From HXMU1420-13 sp034669965 (GTDB taxonomy: Bacteria; Bacteroidota; Rhodothermia; Balneolales; Balneolaceae): 64,000 bases of DNA. Positions 9,406-20,140 of this stretch are shown here, piece after piece (positions within the stretch are counted from its first letter, which is position 1; each line of letters opens with the position of its first letter). The stretch is from NCBI GenBank assembly GCA_034669965.1, contig JAXMOK010000004.1, forward strand, positions 1 to 64,000. Direction: 5' to 3'. Made by a program: the position numbers and the translations under genes. A model generated the notes under the pieces. It was not told the origin of the DNA, made no database searches, and worked only from the letters and a program-made list of their open reading frames with translations.

Positions 9406-9418
9406 TAAATCAGCTCTA

Positions 9419-12400
9419 TTAGTCTTCTTCGAAAAACTCTTCTCTGCTTAATAATTCAATAGGTTTTTTTCCGGCTTCTGCAAGCGACTGTTGAATTACC
9501 TTTGCAAAATTGTCTGATTCGAATAAGCGTTCAACCTCACTTTTATTGGAAAGCACTTCGGTGTTCAATAATTCAAGAGCGGAAACTTGAGTTGCTGTTG
9601 GCCTACCTTGATAATTGACGATAGAACCGTATATATTTGAAATTCGCTCTCGTAGTTTCTCCTCACCGGTTATTCCACCAGTTTGTGTAGCAACCAATTC
9701 TTTGTGGATCTCATCCAAAGAGGCATGAAACTTTTCCAAATTACTGGTTACTGAAGCATCTAAGGTGGAGTCCTCTAGCATGTCATCAATTTGATCCATC
9801 ACATGTACTACCTGCCCATCAACGAATCCCAATTCACCCAGAATATCGTAAGCACGATTTACGGCTTCTAGTCGGATTTTTCGATCTTCTTCGGTATGGC
9901 GAGAATCGGGATCAAATTGCAACGTGATTTCGCTTTCAAAAACTTCATCGCCTTTAACAAGCTTTACGGTATATGTGCCCGGTGGATAGGCAGGCCCAAA
10001 AAGAGCTCCAAATGTTAGTGTATTTGATCGTGGTACTTTTGGTGGATCTTTACGAATGTTAAACGACACTCGGTTGATGCCTTTGCGTTTACCGGCGGGT
10101 AATTTTTTTAAGAAATTTCCATCTTCATCATAAATCTCCAAAAACATATCCCCAAAAATATGTCGGCGTTTTAGGTAATATGTAATTTCAGCAGTTTGCG
10201 AAGGATTGTTTCCCGAAAACTCTCCATCACCTGAAAAAGTCTGCTCAAAGCCAAAAGGGCCGGAAATGAGAAAGGGTTTCATTTGCAGAAACGCCACATC
10301 TTGTTGCAGTAATTCGGCAGAGATACCACGGAGGGGAGAAATATCATCAATAATCATGATTCCACGACCATGTGTGCCAATTACTAAATCGTCTTCAGCC
10401 GGATGGATCACTAAATCACGAACCGATACTTTGGGTAAATTTCCTTTAAACCGAACCCAGTGTGCACCTTGATCAAAAGACACATAGAGCCCAAATTCGG
10501 TGCCTAGAAAAAGTAGATGTTCGTTTTCTACATCCTCGATTAGTTTATGGGCATATCCTTCAATATTTACATCGGTTATTAGCGTCCAATCTTTTCCAAA
10601 ATTTTCGGTTTTATACACAAATACGCCCATGTTGCCAACACGATGGGCATCAACAGTTACATAGGCTCGCGATTTGCTAAACTTGCTGGCAGTAACGCTG
10701 CTCACCCAACCATCCACGGGGTAATTGGCGATGTTTTTGGACACTTCGGCCCATTTTCTACCACCATTTCGTGTTACTTGAATATTTCCGTCGTCGGTGC
10801 CCACCCAAATGATATCTTGATCAAAAGGCGACTCACTGATATCGAAAATGGTTGTATTGTTTTCGGCAGTTGAGTTATCAATGGTAATTCCACCACTTTC
10901 GTACTGTTTTTGTTTTTCGGGATTATTTGTAGTTAAATCATCCGAAATTCTAGTCCAGCTATCCCCCATATCTTCTGATATGTACACATATTGGGCCCCA
11001 ACGTAAAGTCGCTCGCCATCCGGGCTAAATAATATAGGCGTGTTCCAGTTAAAACGTAGCTCATCGGTATTCTCTTCTTTAAAAGGCTTTATGTCTTTCG
11101 ATTCACGGGTATCTCGAAACGATCGGCGCACATTGCCTCCCTGACTTTGCCAAAACACGATGTTTGGATCATCAGGAGCCGTAAACACATTAAAGCCGTC
11201 TCCGCCGCCCAGATTTACCCAATCTTTATTTTCGATGCCACCCGGGCTAACATTTGGCGCTGCCCAAGAACCATTATCCTGTAAACCTCCGTAAACCCAA
11301 TAAGGAGTTTGGTTATCTACATTAACATGATAAAATTGAGAAATGGGTAAGTCGCGACTGAATTGCCAGGTTGCGCCACCATCATTCGAAACATATAAAC
11401 CACCATCGGTTCCTAAATACAATCGCTGATTATCTTCAGGGCTCACATAAAAAGCATGATGATCAACATGGATGTTGCCACCACCCGCAACTCCACCTGC
11501 TGCAAAAGTTAAGGTAAACGTTTCGCCGGCATCTTTACTTACATTAATATTAAAACTGGGTTTATAAACAGTATTGGAATCAAGTGGGTCAGCATAGATA
11601 TTTGAGAAATAGAAAGGTCTTTCTTTCACCGTTGAGGTGCTATTCATCTTTTCCCAAGTTGCACCGGAATCATCCGATCTATAAAGGCCGCCTTCTTCTT
11701 TTGCTTCGATTAATGCATAAACCCGGCCTTCAACCACGGGAGAAGCACTTACCGCTATTCGTCCAAATTCCTCGTCTGGTAAACCGTTGCCGGAGAGTTT
11801 TGTCCAACTGTTACCTCCATCAATAGATTTGAAAAGCCCACTTCCAGAGCCACCTGAGCGAAACGTCCATGCTTTTCGGCGGAAATCCCACATTCCGGCG
11901 TACATAATATCCGGGTTATTTGGATCGATGCTGATATCAGCTGCACCTGTATTTTCATCTACATAAAGAACTTTCATCCAAGACCTACCGCCGTCGTTAG
12001 TTTTGTAGACCCCGCGAACACTATTCGGAGCCCAAAGTGTACCTAAAGCAGCTACATATACAGTATTTGGATCTTCCGGATGTACGATAATTCGTGCAAT
12101 TCGCTCACTGTTTTCCAGTCCCATAAACTTCCAGGATTCGCCACCATCTGTGGTTTTATAAACCCCCATACCTACCGAGGTACTGTTTCGCGGCCAAGGT
12201 TCGCCGGTGCCAACCCATACTGTATCAGGATGGTTTTGATCAATAGCTATGGCTCCGATCGACATAATGTAATCGTCGAAAATAGGGTCGAAACTTAAAC
12301 CACGATTGGTTGATTTCCATACACCGCCACTAGCTGCTCCTATATAAATGATGCGATCGTCCGTGTTAACAGCGTCGAGTGCGGCAATACGACCACTCAT

Positions 12401-12523
12401 TACAGCCGGCCCAATTTGCCGCGCTTCAATGGCGCCGAAAGTATTAGAATTTATGCGTTGTGCTTGTGTTGGAAATGAAAATAATAAAACGATGAAACCC
12501 GCGAGAAAAGTCAGATTGCGCAT
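9419..12523 (-). CDS. Secreted BNR/sortilin-type beta-propeller protein (glycosyl hydrolase-like)
   Basis: 1034 residues with a Sec signal peptide (cleavage after FPTQA). At least nine Asp-box (BNR) motifs of the S/T-x-D-x-G-x-x-W type are spread over residues ~60-700 (for example TTDGGESW, TNDGGRSW, SIDGGNSW, SNDGGATW, SEDMGDSW), which implies two stacked propellers. A beta-rich segment (~760-860) and a helical tail follow. Such proteins are often called glycosyl hydrolases, but BNR boxes are structural and no catalytic residues could be assigned. There is no T9SS sorting domain, so it is periplasmic or exported another way. The middle gene of the LolA-like/BNR/DUF3667 run. Confidence 0.82.
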   Translation of the reverse strand: MRNLTFLAGFIVLLFSFPTQAQRINSNTFGAIEARQIGPAVMSGRIAALDAVNTDDRIIYIGAASGGVWKSTNRGLSFDPIFDDYIMSIGAIAIDQNHPDTVWVGTGEPWPRNSTSVGMGVYKTTDGGESWKFMGLENSERIARIIVHPEDPNTVYVAALGTLWAPNSVRGVYKTNDGGRSWMKVLYVDENTGAADISIDPNNPDIMYAGMWDFRRKAWTFRSGGSGSGLFKSIDGGNSWTKLSGNGLPDEEFGRIAVSASPVVEGRVYALIEAKEEGGLYRSDDSGATWEKMNSTSTVKERPFYFSNIYADPLDSNTVYKPSFNINVSKDAGETFTLTFAAGGVAGGGNIHVDHHAFYVSPEDNQRLYLGTDGGLYVSNDGGATWQFSRDLPISQFYHVNVDNQTPYWVYGGLQDNGSWAAPNVSPGGIENKDWVNLGGGDGFNVFTAPDDPNIVFWQSQGGNVRRSFRDTRESKDIKPFKEENTDELRFNWNTPILFSPDGERLYVGAQYVYISEDMGDSWTRISDDLTTNNPEKQKQYESGGITIDNSTAENNTTIFDISESPFDQDIIWVGTDDGNIQVTRNGGRKWAEVSKNIANYPVDGWVSSVTASKFSKSRAYVTVDAHRVGNMGVFVYKTENFGKDWTLITDVNIEGYAHKLIEDVENEHLLFLGTEFGLYVSFDQGAHWVRFKGNLPKVSVRDLVIHPAEDDLVIGTHGRGIMIIDDISPLRGISAELLQQDVAFLQMKPFLISGPFGFEQTFSGDGEFSGNNPSQTAEITYYLKRRHIFGDMFLEIYDEDGNFLKKLPAGKRKGINRVSFNIRKDPPKVPRSNTLTFGALFGPAYPPGTYTVKLVKGDEVFESEITLQFDPDSRHTEEDRKIRLEAVNRAYDILGELGFVDGQVVHVMDQIDDMLEDSTLDASVTSNLEKFHASLDEIHKELVATQTGGITGEEKLRERISNIYGSIVNYQGRPTATQVSALELLNTEVLSNKSEVERLFESDNFAKVIQQSLAEAGKKPIELLSREEFFEED

Positions 12524-12586
12524 TTGTAGCCCCCAGAAATGTTAGTAAGAATAGCCAGACATTAGCGCCCGGATTTTGAATAACTA

Positions 12587-13327
12587 TTAATTGTTTGTAC
12601 CCGGTTTTTTAAAATATGCGTCCTCAATTTCAGGATTCACAACAATTTCGTTCACAGTTATTTGCATTGCGGTATTACCCATAACTTTGGTTTCGATACT
12701 GTGCGCTACTGCAAAGCCTTCTACCATTTTATAGTTACTGAAAAATTGTTCTTGCTCAAATTCCTGTCCTTGAACCATAGTTTTAGAAGTCATTTTAATG
12801 GGTACATATGCCTCGGTATCGATGTAGTAATACAACACATTTCCGCCTTTTAAAGTAACTTTTAGCTTGTACGTTTCAGTGCCTTCAACTTCTTCAACGC
12901 CTTCTAGTTCAACAGTATGTCCTTTTTCTTGATAATTGAAAAGTGGGCCATCAATATCAGACTGTTGCATGGCATCGCGGAGTTGATCTTCCGGTAAGTC
13001 GATTGGATCGATGGAGCCTGTCCATGGTTGAACTGCCCAACCGTTTGTGCCATCATATGCCATAAACACAGCTTCGGCACCGCCAATATTTGCATTAATT
13101 CGCATCATGTTCGGTCGCTTTATCATCATGGTCATCGGGATTGATAAGCCTTGAGTCATAACGGTTCCGGTTTGTTTGATGGCGTTAACCTCAGCAAGGT
13201 TTTCCTGACCAACAACTTCGAAATGTGTTTCTAATATTTCTTCTAAAGATTCGTCTTGAGCGAAGGCCTGCATCGTAAAAATGCTGAGCATTAAAAATAG
13301 GATAGAAATGGTGTGTATGCGTTTCAT
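12587..13327 (-). CDS. LolA-like periplasmic outer-membrane lipoprotein-sorting family protein
   Basis: 246 residues with a signal peptide ending AFA|QD. The body is a beta-rich LolA/LppX-type fold pattern: a helix with EILETHFEVVGQENLAEV, then antiparallel strands including MTMMIKRPNMMRINA and YKLKVTLKGGNVLYYYID. This suggests binding of a lipid or lipoprotein acyl chain. It is not the housekeeping LolA, because it lacks the usual length and context. First gene of a minus-strand run (BNR propeller, DUF3667 and AlkD follow). Confidence 0.65.
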   Translation of the reverse strand: MKRIHTISILFLMLSIFTMQAFAQDESLEEILETHFEVVGQENLAEVNAIKQTGTVMTQGLSIPMTMMIKRPNMMRINANIGGAEAVFMAYDGTNGWAVQPWTGSIDPIDLPEDQLRDAMQQSDIDGPLFNYQEKGHTVELEGVEEVEGTETYKLKVTLKGGNVLYYYIDTEAYVPIKMTSKTMVQGQEFEQEQFFSNYKMVEGFAVAHSIETKVMGNTAMQITVNEIVVNPEIEDAYFKKPGTNN

Positions 13328-13447
13328 AGAATAGTTGATTAATTATCTTAGCTGTTCGAAGAAATCCATTATTAAGTACATATGCAACGAACGGTTAATA
13401 TTTGTATCCCCGATACGGGAAATTGCCAAAAAGTTTAGATGAAATAA

Positions 13448-13475
13448 AAAACCCTCGACCAGTAGCGAGGGTTTT
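13448..13475 (-). terminator. Rho-independent terminator after the amidohydrolase gene
   Basis: A perfect 10-bp stem, AAAACCCTCG (13448-13457) with CGAGGGTTTT (13466-13475) and an 8-base loop. Read on the minus strand it ends in a T run, nine bases past the amidohydrolase stop. Confidence 0.85.
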
Positions 13476-13483
13476 AAATTTTA

Positions 13484-16400
13484 TTAGTTATTGCTAAAAC
13501 ACGAGCATTCTAAGCCGGCAGGTTGCAATGTAATAGCGTGCCAATCAAATTGATCGCCATAGCCATCTCGTTCCCACCAGAATGGTAATCGTTCGCTAGG
13601 ATTATTACCGATCTCGTTCATGGTGGAAGCATCAAACAAACGCCCATTTACCATGGTATAGCGTACGGTGTTTGTGTTGTTGATGTCTTCCAAAGGATTA
13701 CCATCCAGCACTATTAAATCGGCAAGCTTGCCAACCTCAAGTGAACCAATATCATCGTTTAACCCAAGATAATGAGCACCGTTAAGTGTGGCAGATCGTA
13801 AGGCTTCTAAGTTTGTCATGCCACCTTGCGACAACATCCATAACTCCCAATGTGCTCCCAGCCCTTGAAGTTGGCCATGAGCTCCAACGTTTACTTTTAC
13901 ACCGGCATCGTTCAATAATTTTGATGATTCTGCGGTTAAAATATGCCCGTGATCATATTCCTCGTCAGGAATCATGGTGCGATGCCGAGATCGGGGATCG
14001 ATTACACTACGTGGTGTAAAAGTGAGCAGTTTTTCGTTTTCCCAAACGTTGTATTTCTGGTAGAAATAATATTCACCACTCATACTTCCGTAGTTTACGA
14101 TATGCGTTGGGGTGTATCCGGTTTCGCTGGCGCCCCATAATTCACGCACATCTTTATACAATGGTACCACCGGCACATTATGTTCAACGCCGGTGTGACC
14201 ATCCAGAATCATGCTCATGTTGTGGAAGAAGAATGAACCACCTTCGGGAACTACCAGCATTTCAAGTTCTTTCGCAGCTTTGATCACTTGTTGGCGTTGT
14301 TCACGTCTTGGTTGATTGTAACTTTTCACTGAAAAAGCACCAAATGCTTTGGTTCGTTTTAACGCAAAGTAGGCATCTTCATAACTATCTATATCCGCTT
14401 TAAAATCGCCATCTGCACCATACAAAATGATGCCCGTTGAGTAAATTCGAGGGCCTACCATATTCCCGGCTTTAATTGCCTCAGAATGTGAAAATACCAT
14501 TTCTGTATTGGATGATGGATCGTGGGCAGTGGTTACACCATACGCTAAATTAGCCATGTATTCCCATTGTTGTTGTGGACTAACACCGAGTCGAAAATTT
14601 CCTAAATGAGCGTGCACATCCACAATGCCGGGCATGATGGTTTTACCGCTGGCATCCATCACAGTAGCATCTGCCGGGATTTCCACGTTTGCACCCACCG
14701 CTGAAATTCGATTTCCATCTACTACGATGGTTCCGCTTTCGATTACTTCGTCGCCATTCATAGTGATGATGCGAGCATTTGTGAAAGCGATCACACCTTC
14801 AGGTACATGCGTAGGGAGATCGAGCCCGATTTCCATACCTGTTTTTGGCGGTTCGGGCAAGCTATCGGGGGCATTATCAACAAAAGAGAATACGTCATTC
14901 AAATCTGCCGAGAAATATTCATCGCCGAGAGTCCATCGTAAAGTTTGGCTATCGCCCGACCAATGCATGTGATATCCACCTTCTGATGCTACCATCTGAA
15001 CGGGAATTGCTTTGGTTGATGGTGACAATGAAATTTCTTTGCCGGCCTGCGTTAAAGGAGCGATATACACTTTATATAAATTCGAAAAAGCGATCCATTT
15101 ATTATCCGGACTTGGAACAAATTTATGCGCATAGCTGCTTGTAAAATGCGTCTTCTGATCGTTCCCATCCAAATCTACGCTATTGTATGATTTGTTAATC
15201 GCACCAAATAAATATCCACCACCTTGATAAAAAATTCGATCGCCGCTGGTATTAAAACGAGGAAACGAGCCGCCATTAGTAACCAGGCTTTCATCACCAC
15301 CCGAAACGGGAATTGTGTAAATGCCCGGGTTCACGGTGTAAGCGAAGCCTTGTTGCCCGTTTCCACCTTCGCGACGAAATACAATGGTTTTTCCATCAGG
15401 AGAAAAAGCGGGCTCGCGATAAATGCCTTTTTCTGCGGTGATTTTTCTTGGAACATTTAAGCGGCCTCGGCGTCCGGGTTGTAAATCTTGCACATAAATG
15501 GCGCCCATTTCGGTATCGCTCCAGCTCACGTAGGTTAGGTAGCGGCCATCTCTACTGAAGGACGGGTCAAACTCGAAGTGAGAGGCATTCGTTAAACGTT
15601 CGGGCGTGCCATTGGGCAAATCTTTCATCCACAAAAAACCGGCAGCGTTAAACACTAATGTGCCGCCATCTGGGCTGGTAATCGCGTTTCTTATTGCACG
15701 AACTCTGAATTCGTCGGGGGCAACTTCGCGTTTAAAACGAGCAGCTGTAACGATTTCGTGACTCGATTCAACTTCAAAAGGTATGATTTCAGCATTACCG
15801 GTAGCAACGTTTATTTTGTTGATTTTACCATTTGCCCAAATAACCAGTTCTTTCGAATCGGGAGTCCAGTTAAAGCCGGTATAAACGCCAAAAATTGCCC
15901 AGGCTTCCTGCTGATCTTTACTCAAGTTTTGATAAACAGGTCGTTCTAAGCCTGACTCCAATTCCCGAACGTATAACACTGATTTTGTCCGAACACGACG
16001 CACAAATGCCAGATGTTTACCATCGGGAGATATCTGCGGACGTGCAGCACCGCCATTCCCTCCGGTTACATATTCGATTTCACCCGTTTCAAAATCGTAT
16101 CGTCGGATTACATAAATCTGACTGTTAGGATCTTTGTTGTACTGAAAAAACCCACCGGGATAGTTATCCTCACTGTAGTACACGTATCGTCCATCGGGAC
16201 TTACCGAAGGCTCGCCAATATCTTGTTGGGCGTTTTTCTTTTCTACGAGTTGAATGCCACCACCCCCTGATTTGTGATACATCCAAATTTCACCAGCACC
16301 TAATGAACGGGAAGAACTAAAATGCTTTTTAGCGATAAAGTACTCTCCGTCTGGCATCCACGTTGAGTTGTTTAACAGTCGGAAGTTCTCATTTGTTAGC

Positions 16401-16768
16401 TGATGGGCATTTTGGCCATTGGCATCCATCACCCAAATATTATCGCCACCGCCGGCATCGCTGGTGAATAAAATTTTCGAGCCATCGGGACTGAAGCGTG
16501 GTTGAACTTCAAAAGCATGCCCTGTGCGAAGCGGAGTGGCGTTACCACCAGAAAAAGGCATAGAATAAATATCTCCTAGCATATCGAACACAATGGTTTT
16601 CCCATCGGGACTAACATCCAAGTTCATCCACGTGCCTTCGTTGGTTGTGAAAGAATGATTGATTGATTCGCCAAGATCAGGGTTGTTAACATCCCATTTA
16701 TCTTGAGCATAGGTTGATAAAGAGAATAGGCAAAAAGATAATGCCATAAAGAATCGTTTAAGTTTCAT
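13484..16768 (-). CDS. Secreted PD40 beta-propeller/amidohydrolase fusion
   Basis: 1094 residues. After a signal peptide (MKLKRFFMALS..., cleavage at STYA|Q) come about eight TolB-like PD40 repeats (SPDGKTIVF, SPDGSKILF, SPDGRYVYY, SPDGKHLAF and others) to ~residue 640. An amidohydrolase domain follows with the metal motif VDVHAHLGNF (His719, His721), later histidines, and the C-terminal VGKLADLIVLDGNP typical of the superfamily. It probably hydrolyses a cyclic amide or peptide-like compound outside the cytoplasm. The frame is open to 16939, but that would bury the signal peptide behind 57 residues, so the ATG at 16768 is chosen. It diverges from the first propeller kinase. Confidence 0.85.
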   Translation of the reverse strand: MKLKRFFMALSFCLFSLSTYAQDKWDVNNPDLGESINHSFTTNEGTWMNLDVSPDGKTIVFDMLGDIYSMPFSGGNATPLRTGHAFEVQPRFSPDGSKILFTSDAGGGDNIWVMDANGQNAHQLTNENFRLLNNSTWMPDGEYFIAKKHFSSSRSLGAGEIWMYHKSGGGGIQLVEKKNAQQDIGEPSVSPDGRYVYYSEDNYPGGFFQYNKDPNSQIYVIRRYDFETGEIEYVTGGNGGAARPQISPDGKHLAFVRRVRTKSVLYVRELESGLERPVYQNLSKDQQEAWAIFGVYTGFNWTPDSKELVIWANGKINKINVATGNAEIIPFEVESSHEIVTAARFKREVAPDEFRVRAIRNAITSPDGGTLVFNAAGFLWMKDLPNGTPERLTNASHFEFDPSFSRDGRYLTYVSWSDTEMGAIYVQDLQPGRRGRLNVPRKITAEKGIYREPAFSPDGKTIVFRREGGNGQQGFAYTVNPGIYTIPVSGGDESLVTNGGSFPRFNTSGDRIFYQGGGYLFGAINKSYNSVDLDGNDQKTHFTSSYAHKFVPSPDNKWIAFSNLYKVYIAPLTQAGKEISLSPSTKAIPVQMVASEGGYHMHWSGDSQTLRWTLGDEYFSADLNDVFSFVDNAPDSLPEPPKTGMEIGLDLPTHVPEGVIAFTNARIITMNGDEVIESGTIVVDGNRISAVGANVEIPADATVMDASGKTIMPGIVDVHAHLGNFRLGVSPQQQWEYMANLAYGVTTAHDPSSNTEMVFSHSEAIKAGNMVGPRIYSTGIILYGADGDFKADIDSYEDAYFALKRTKAFGAFSVKSYNQPRREQRQQVIKAAKELEMLVVPEGGSFFFHNMSMILDGHTGVEHNVPVVPLYKDVRELWGASETGYTPTHIVNYGSMSGEYYFYQKYNVWENEKLLTFTPRSVIDPRSRHRTMIPDEEYDHGHILTAESSKLLNDAGVKVNVGAHGQLQGLGAHWELWMLSQGGMTNLEALRSATLNGAHYLGLNDDIGSLEVGKLADLIVLDGNPLEDINNTNTVRYTMVNGRLFDASTMNEIGNNPSERLPFWWERDGYGDQFDWHAITLQPAGLECSCFSNN

Positions 16769-16908
16769 GGATTCAATTTGAATAATGATTAGGAGAGAGT
16801 ATAAATAAATAGCATATAACTGTGCTATAAATATTTGTTTTACAGGTTGATTGAAGACATTTAAAGGTATATTCTGTGAAATAGTACAATTAATGGATCT
16901 GAAATAGA
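16769..16908. promoter_or_regulatory. Divergent promoter region with a small inverted repeat
   Basis: 140-base A/T-rich spacer between the amidohydrolase and the first propeller kinase. It contains an imperfect operator-like inverted repeat, ATAGCA (16809-16814) and TGCTAT (16823-16828), separated by 8 bases. A TATATTCTG near 16873 resembles a Bacteroidota -7 element for the plus-strand gene. All of this is pattern-based only. Confidence 0.3.
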
Positions 16909-19900
16909 ATGCCAAAATCCAGTGCAATTCTTTGTGCATTATTATTAATGTTCTCGATTAATGGGTTGTATGCTCAAAAGTACAACGTAAAAACCTACTC
17001 GGTGAACGAAGGCTTACCTATCAGTAATATCTATGATTTAGATGTGAGCGATGATGGCTATGTTTGGATGGCAAGTCCGGTTGGATTAATTAGTTTTGAT
17101 GGAAATGCATATACCTTATATGATCATAACAATGGGTTGATTGATGTTCTAGTCAATGATGTTCTAATCGATCACAATGATTCGATATGGGTTTCAATGG
17201 ATATTGGCGGGATTGCAAAACTAGAAGGGAATCAACTAAAATATTCCAATGTAATTCCTGAATTGGCAGACTATGCTGTGAATGGAATTGTTAATCCTAG
17301 CGCCGATGAATTCTGGATTATGACAGCCGGTATGGGGATTGTAATTTGGAATAAAGCCACAGGTGAACATGAATTTATATCCAGCGAAGACGGCTTACCT
17401 GATAATACAGTGTGGGACATTTATTTCGGCTCGGAAAATGAAGTTTGGATTGCCACGGCTGATGGTGTAGCCTTATACGAGTTAGAAAATGGTATAACTA
17501 AAGTGTTTACCGAAGACACCGGTTTGAGTGGCTATGCAGTATATCAGTTTCAAAATGATAGTGAAGGTAATATATGGTTGGCAACAAGCAATGGGCTTAC
17601 CGTTTTAAATAAAAACGGTATTGTACGAACAATTACAGAAGTTGATGGTGAACCTCTTGATTATGTGTACTCAATCAACAAAGATAAAGACAATGTTTTT
17701 TGGATAGGTACTGAGAGAAAAGGCATTGTATTGTTAGATATAGAAGGGAATTATCAACGGATTGCAAAAAATAACGGCCTATGCGGTAATTATATTTATA
17801 GGATAATTCGAGACAAAAACGATCGAATGTGGGTGGCAAGCGATGGGTATGGAATTTGTTTAATCAAAGATCAATTTTTCAGGTTCTACGACAATGATTC
17901 GGAGTTAGACGCGAATTCAATTTTTGCAATAAAAGAAGTTGAAGACGGCTCCATTTACATTACTTCAAATAGAGGGCTTTCGATATATAAAAATGGGCAA
18001 TTTAATGAAGTAAACATACCCGAACGATTTGTAAAATACGATGAGATTTGGGACATCGAATTATTGCCGGATGGCAGTATGCTTTTTCTTACCTATAACT
18101 ATGAGCTGTTTCAGTTTGATGGCGATCAATTTATTACACCGGAGTTCACATCTCTTATATCAGACTTATATATCAGTGATATACTGGTGCAAAATGATGG
18201 AACTATTTGGTTATCGAGTTATGGAGAGCTAGTTCAAATTGTCGGAAATGATGTAACACGATTTGATGCACCGGATGAATATTATTTGCAAGTATATCTT
18301 GGCACTATGTTTCAGGATTCCAGAGGGATTTTATGGATCACATCGGAAGGTGGATTAGCAAAATTTGAAAATGGTGTATTCGATGTTTTTGATGAAGACA
18401 ACGGAATAGCTTCAAAATCGGTACATGAGGTAACTGAAGATCTATTAGGGAATTTATGGATAGGAACAAACCAAGGTATCTTTTACGCAACCGCCGAAGC
18501 AATAGAAAATCAAAACTATCAATTCTCTTCGTTCAAAGATGGTGATTTATACAATCCAGAAACGGTATTTCTGCAATTCGATGCGAACGGCGATTTATGG
18601 CAAGGTACCAATGCCGGTCTGAATTACTTTGCAACCGGTACAGAAAACGATTTGACAAATCCTCTACAACTACACTTTCCACTTACCGACAAAGGGTATG
18701 GAGTTGAATTTAACGGACCAGCCCGTTTGTTATCATCCGAAGGCGAATTGTGGTTTGGAACTAATGAACACGGCCTTATACGGTTAACTCCTAAACTTGG
18801 GCAAGTAGGAGCCTTTGCAACTGAGCCACCCGAACTATTTCTACGATCAATTTTTGCCAACGAAGACACCGTTTACCAACAAGGCACAAAGGCAATACCA
18901 GAAGATCTAATTGTGGTTGATTTTGATCATCGTGATCTCACTTTTAAGTTTAACGGCATTGATTATTTACATCCGGAAACTATTCGGTATCGCTATCGAT
19001 TAGAGGGATACGATGAGGATTGGATCGAAGCTGAAGACATTACTGAAGTTCGATATACGAATTTACCCGCAGGTACTTTTAATCTACAAATGGCATCCAA
19101 ATCCATTAAATCTGATTGGGGAGACGTAGATAATCTTGTACGAATTAAAATCAAAAAACCATTTTATCTGTCGATCCCATTTTTTGTTGTTATTGCGATG
19201 GTTTTTATAGGACTTGTGGTTGCCTATATCAATTCAAGGATAAGTCGGCTAGAAAAAATTCAACTTCAAAAAGTAGTAGATCAGCAAACCAAAGACCTTC
19301 GTGAAGCGCTTCACGAAAAAGAAGTTCTAATTAAGGAAATTCATCACCGTGTAAAGAATAATTTAGCTGTTATTTCAGGCTTATTGGAGCTACAAGGATT
19401 TAAAATGCCTGCTGGAGAAGCAAAGTTAGCCATTCAGGAAAGCCGCATGCGTGTGGTGGCGATGTCAAAAATCCATGAAAATTTGTATCAAAACAACGAT
19501 TTAGCCAATGTTGATTTTAGAAAATTTATTCAAGATTTGGTGAAAGGAATACAGCAAACCATGGATCTGGCCGAAAAAAATATCGAAGTAGTTTCCTATA
19601 TCGACGACGTTCAATTAAATGTAAATGTAGGGGTTCCTTTAGGCATGATCATCAATGAACTTATCAGCAATGCTTATAAACATGCATTCAAAAACAAAAA
19701 AGAAGGCTCGATTAACATTACTTTTAAAGAACAAGATGGCGTTTTCAAACTCATTGTTGCTGACGATGGTGTTGGTACAGATGCCAATATTTTAAATAGC
19801 AGACATAAATCCCTTGGTATAAGTTTAGTAAAATCACTTTGTGTGCAAATTGGTGGCTATATAGAATATGAAACCAAATCTGGGGCACACTTTAAGCTCA

Positions 19901-19926
19901 CGCTCCCCAAAAAGTCACTAACTTAA
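16909..19926 (+). CDS. Propeller/Y_Y_Y/HisKA_2 sensor histidine kinase, array copy 1
   Basis: 1005 residues. Signal peptide (~1-22); periplasmic Reg_prop beta-propeller repeats with the pattern GLP..NI.DL...DDGYVWMAS across ~25-660; Y_Y_Y domain (~680-745); one TM (~753-775); short coiled coil; HisKA_2 with phospho-acceptor His813 in EIHHRVKNN; and an intact HATPase (NELISNAYKHAF, DDGVG). It is like the sensor half of Bacteroides hybrid two-component systems but has no receiver or AraC-type HTH domain. Expected to sense a periplasmic ligand and signal to an unlinked response regulator. The most divergent of four tandem copies. Confidence 0.92.
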   Translation: MPKSSAILCALLLMFSINGLYAQKYNVKTYSVNEGLPISNIYDLDVSDDGYVWMASPVGLISFDGNAYTLYDHNNGLIDVLVNDVLIDHNDSIWVSMDIGGIAKLEGNQLKYSNVIPELADYAVNGIVNPSADEFWIMTAGMGIVIWNKATGEHEFISSEDGLPDNTVWDIYFGSENEVWIATADGVALYELENGITKVFTEDTGLSGYAVYQFQNDSEGNIWLATSNGLTVLNKNGIVRTITEVDGEPLDYVYSINKDKDNVFWIGTERKGIVLLDIEGNYQRIAKNNGLCGNYIYRIIRDKNDRMWVASDGYGICLIKDQFFRFYDNDSELDANSIFAIKEVEDGSIYITSNRGLSIYKNGQFNEVNIPERFVKYDEIWDIELLPDGSMLFLTYNYELFQFDGDQFITPEFTSLISDLYISDILVQNDGTIWLSSYGELVQIVGNDVTRFDAPDEYYLQVYLGTMFQDSRGILWITSEGGLAKFENGVFDVFDEDNGIASKSVHEVTEDLLGNLWIGTNQGIFYATAEAIENQNYQFSSFKDGDLYNPETVFLQFDANGDLWQGTNAGLNYFATGTENDLTNPLQLHFPLTDKGYGVEFNGPARLLSSEGELWFGTNEHGLIRLTPKLGQVGAFATEPPELFLRSIFANEDTVYQQGTKAIPEDLIVVDFDHRDLTFKFNGIDYLHPETIRYRYRLEGYDEDWIEAEDITEVRYTNLPAGTFNLQMASKSIKSDWGDVDNLVRIKIKKPFYLSIPFFVVIAMVFIGLVVAYINSRISRLEKIQLQKVVDQQTKDLREALHEKEVLIKEIHHRVKNNLAVISGLLELQGFKMPAGEAKLAIQESRMRVVAMSKIHENLYQNNDLANVDFRKFIQDLVKGIQQTMDLAEKNIEVVSYIDDVQLNVNVGVPLGMIINELISNAYKHAFKNKKEGSINITFKEQDGVFKLIVADDGVGTDANILNSRHKSLGISLVKSLCVQIGGYIEYETKSGAHFKLTLPKKSLT

Positions 19927-20140
19927 TTTCAGTATCCAATCAAATTAATAGGGGTATTTGTACTAAATAAATCATAGTACAGTCAACGTGCGCAAACAAA
20001 ATCCTTAACTTTTTAAATTGGTAATTATTTGTTCTATTTAGAACTAATTGTAAGAGGACGATAACCACTTGTAAAGATCGTTTTAGAATTAACTCGAATC
20101 TTTTAATGGTATAGAATTCGGCATAGTTATTAGTTTGTTT

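Noticed and set aside
9419..16768. Plus-strand frames of 60-115 codons inside the BNR and amidohydrolase genes
   Set aside because: They are antisense shadows of long genes with clear domains; none has motifs of its own.
16769..16939. N-terminal extension of the amidohydrolase frame to 16939
   Set aside because: It would bury the signal peptide starting at 16768 behind 57 residues and overlap the divergent kinase start.
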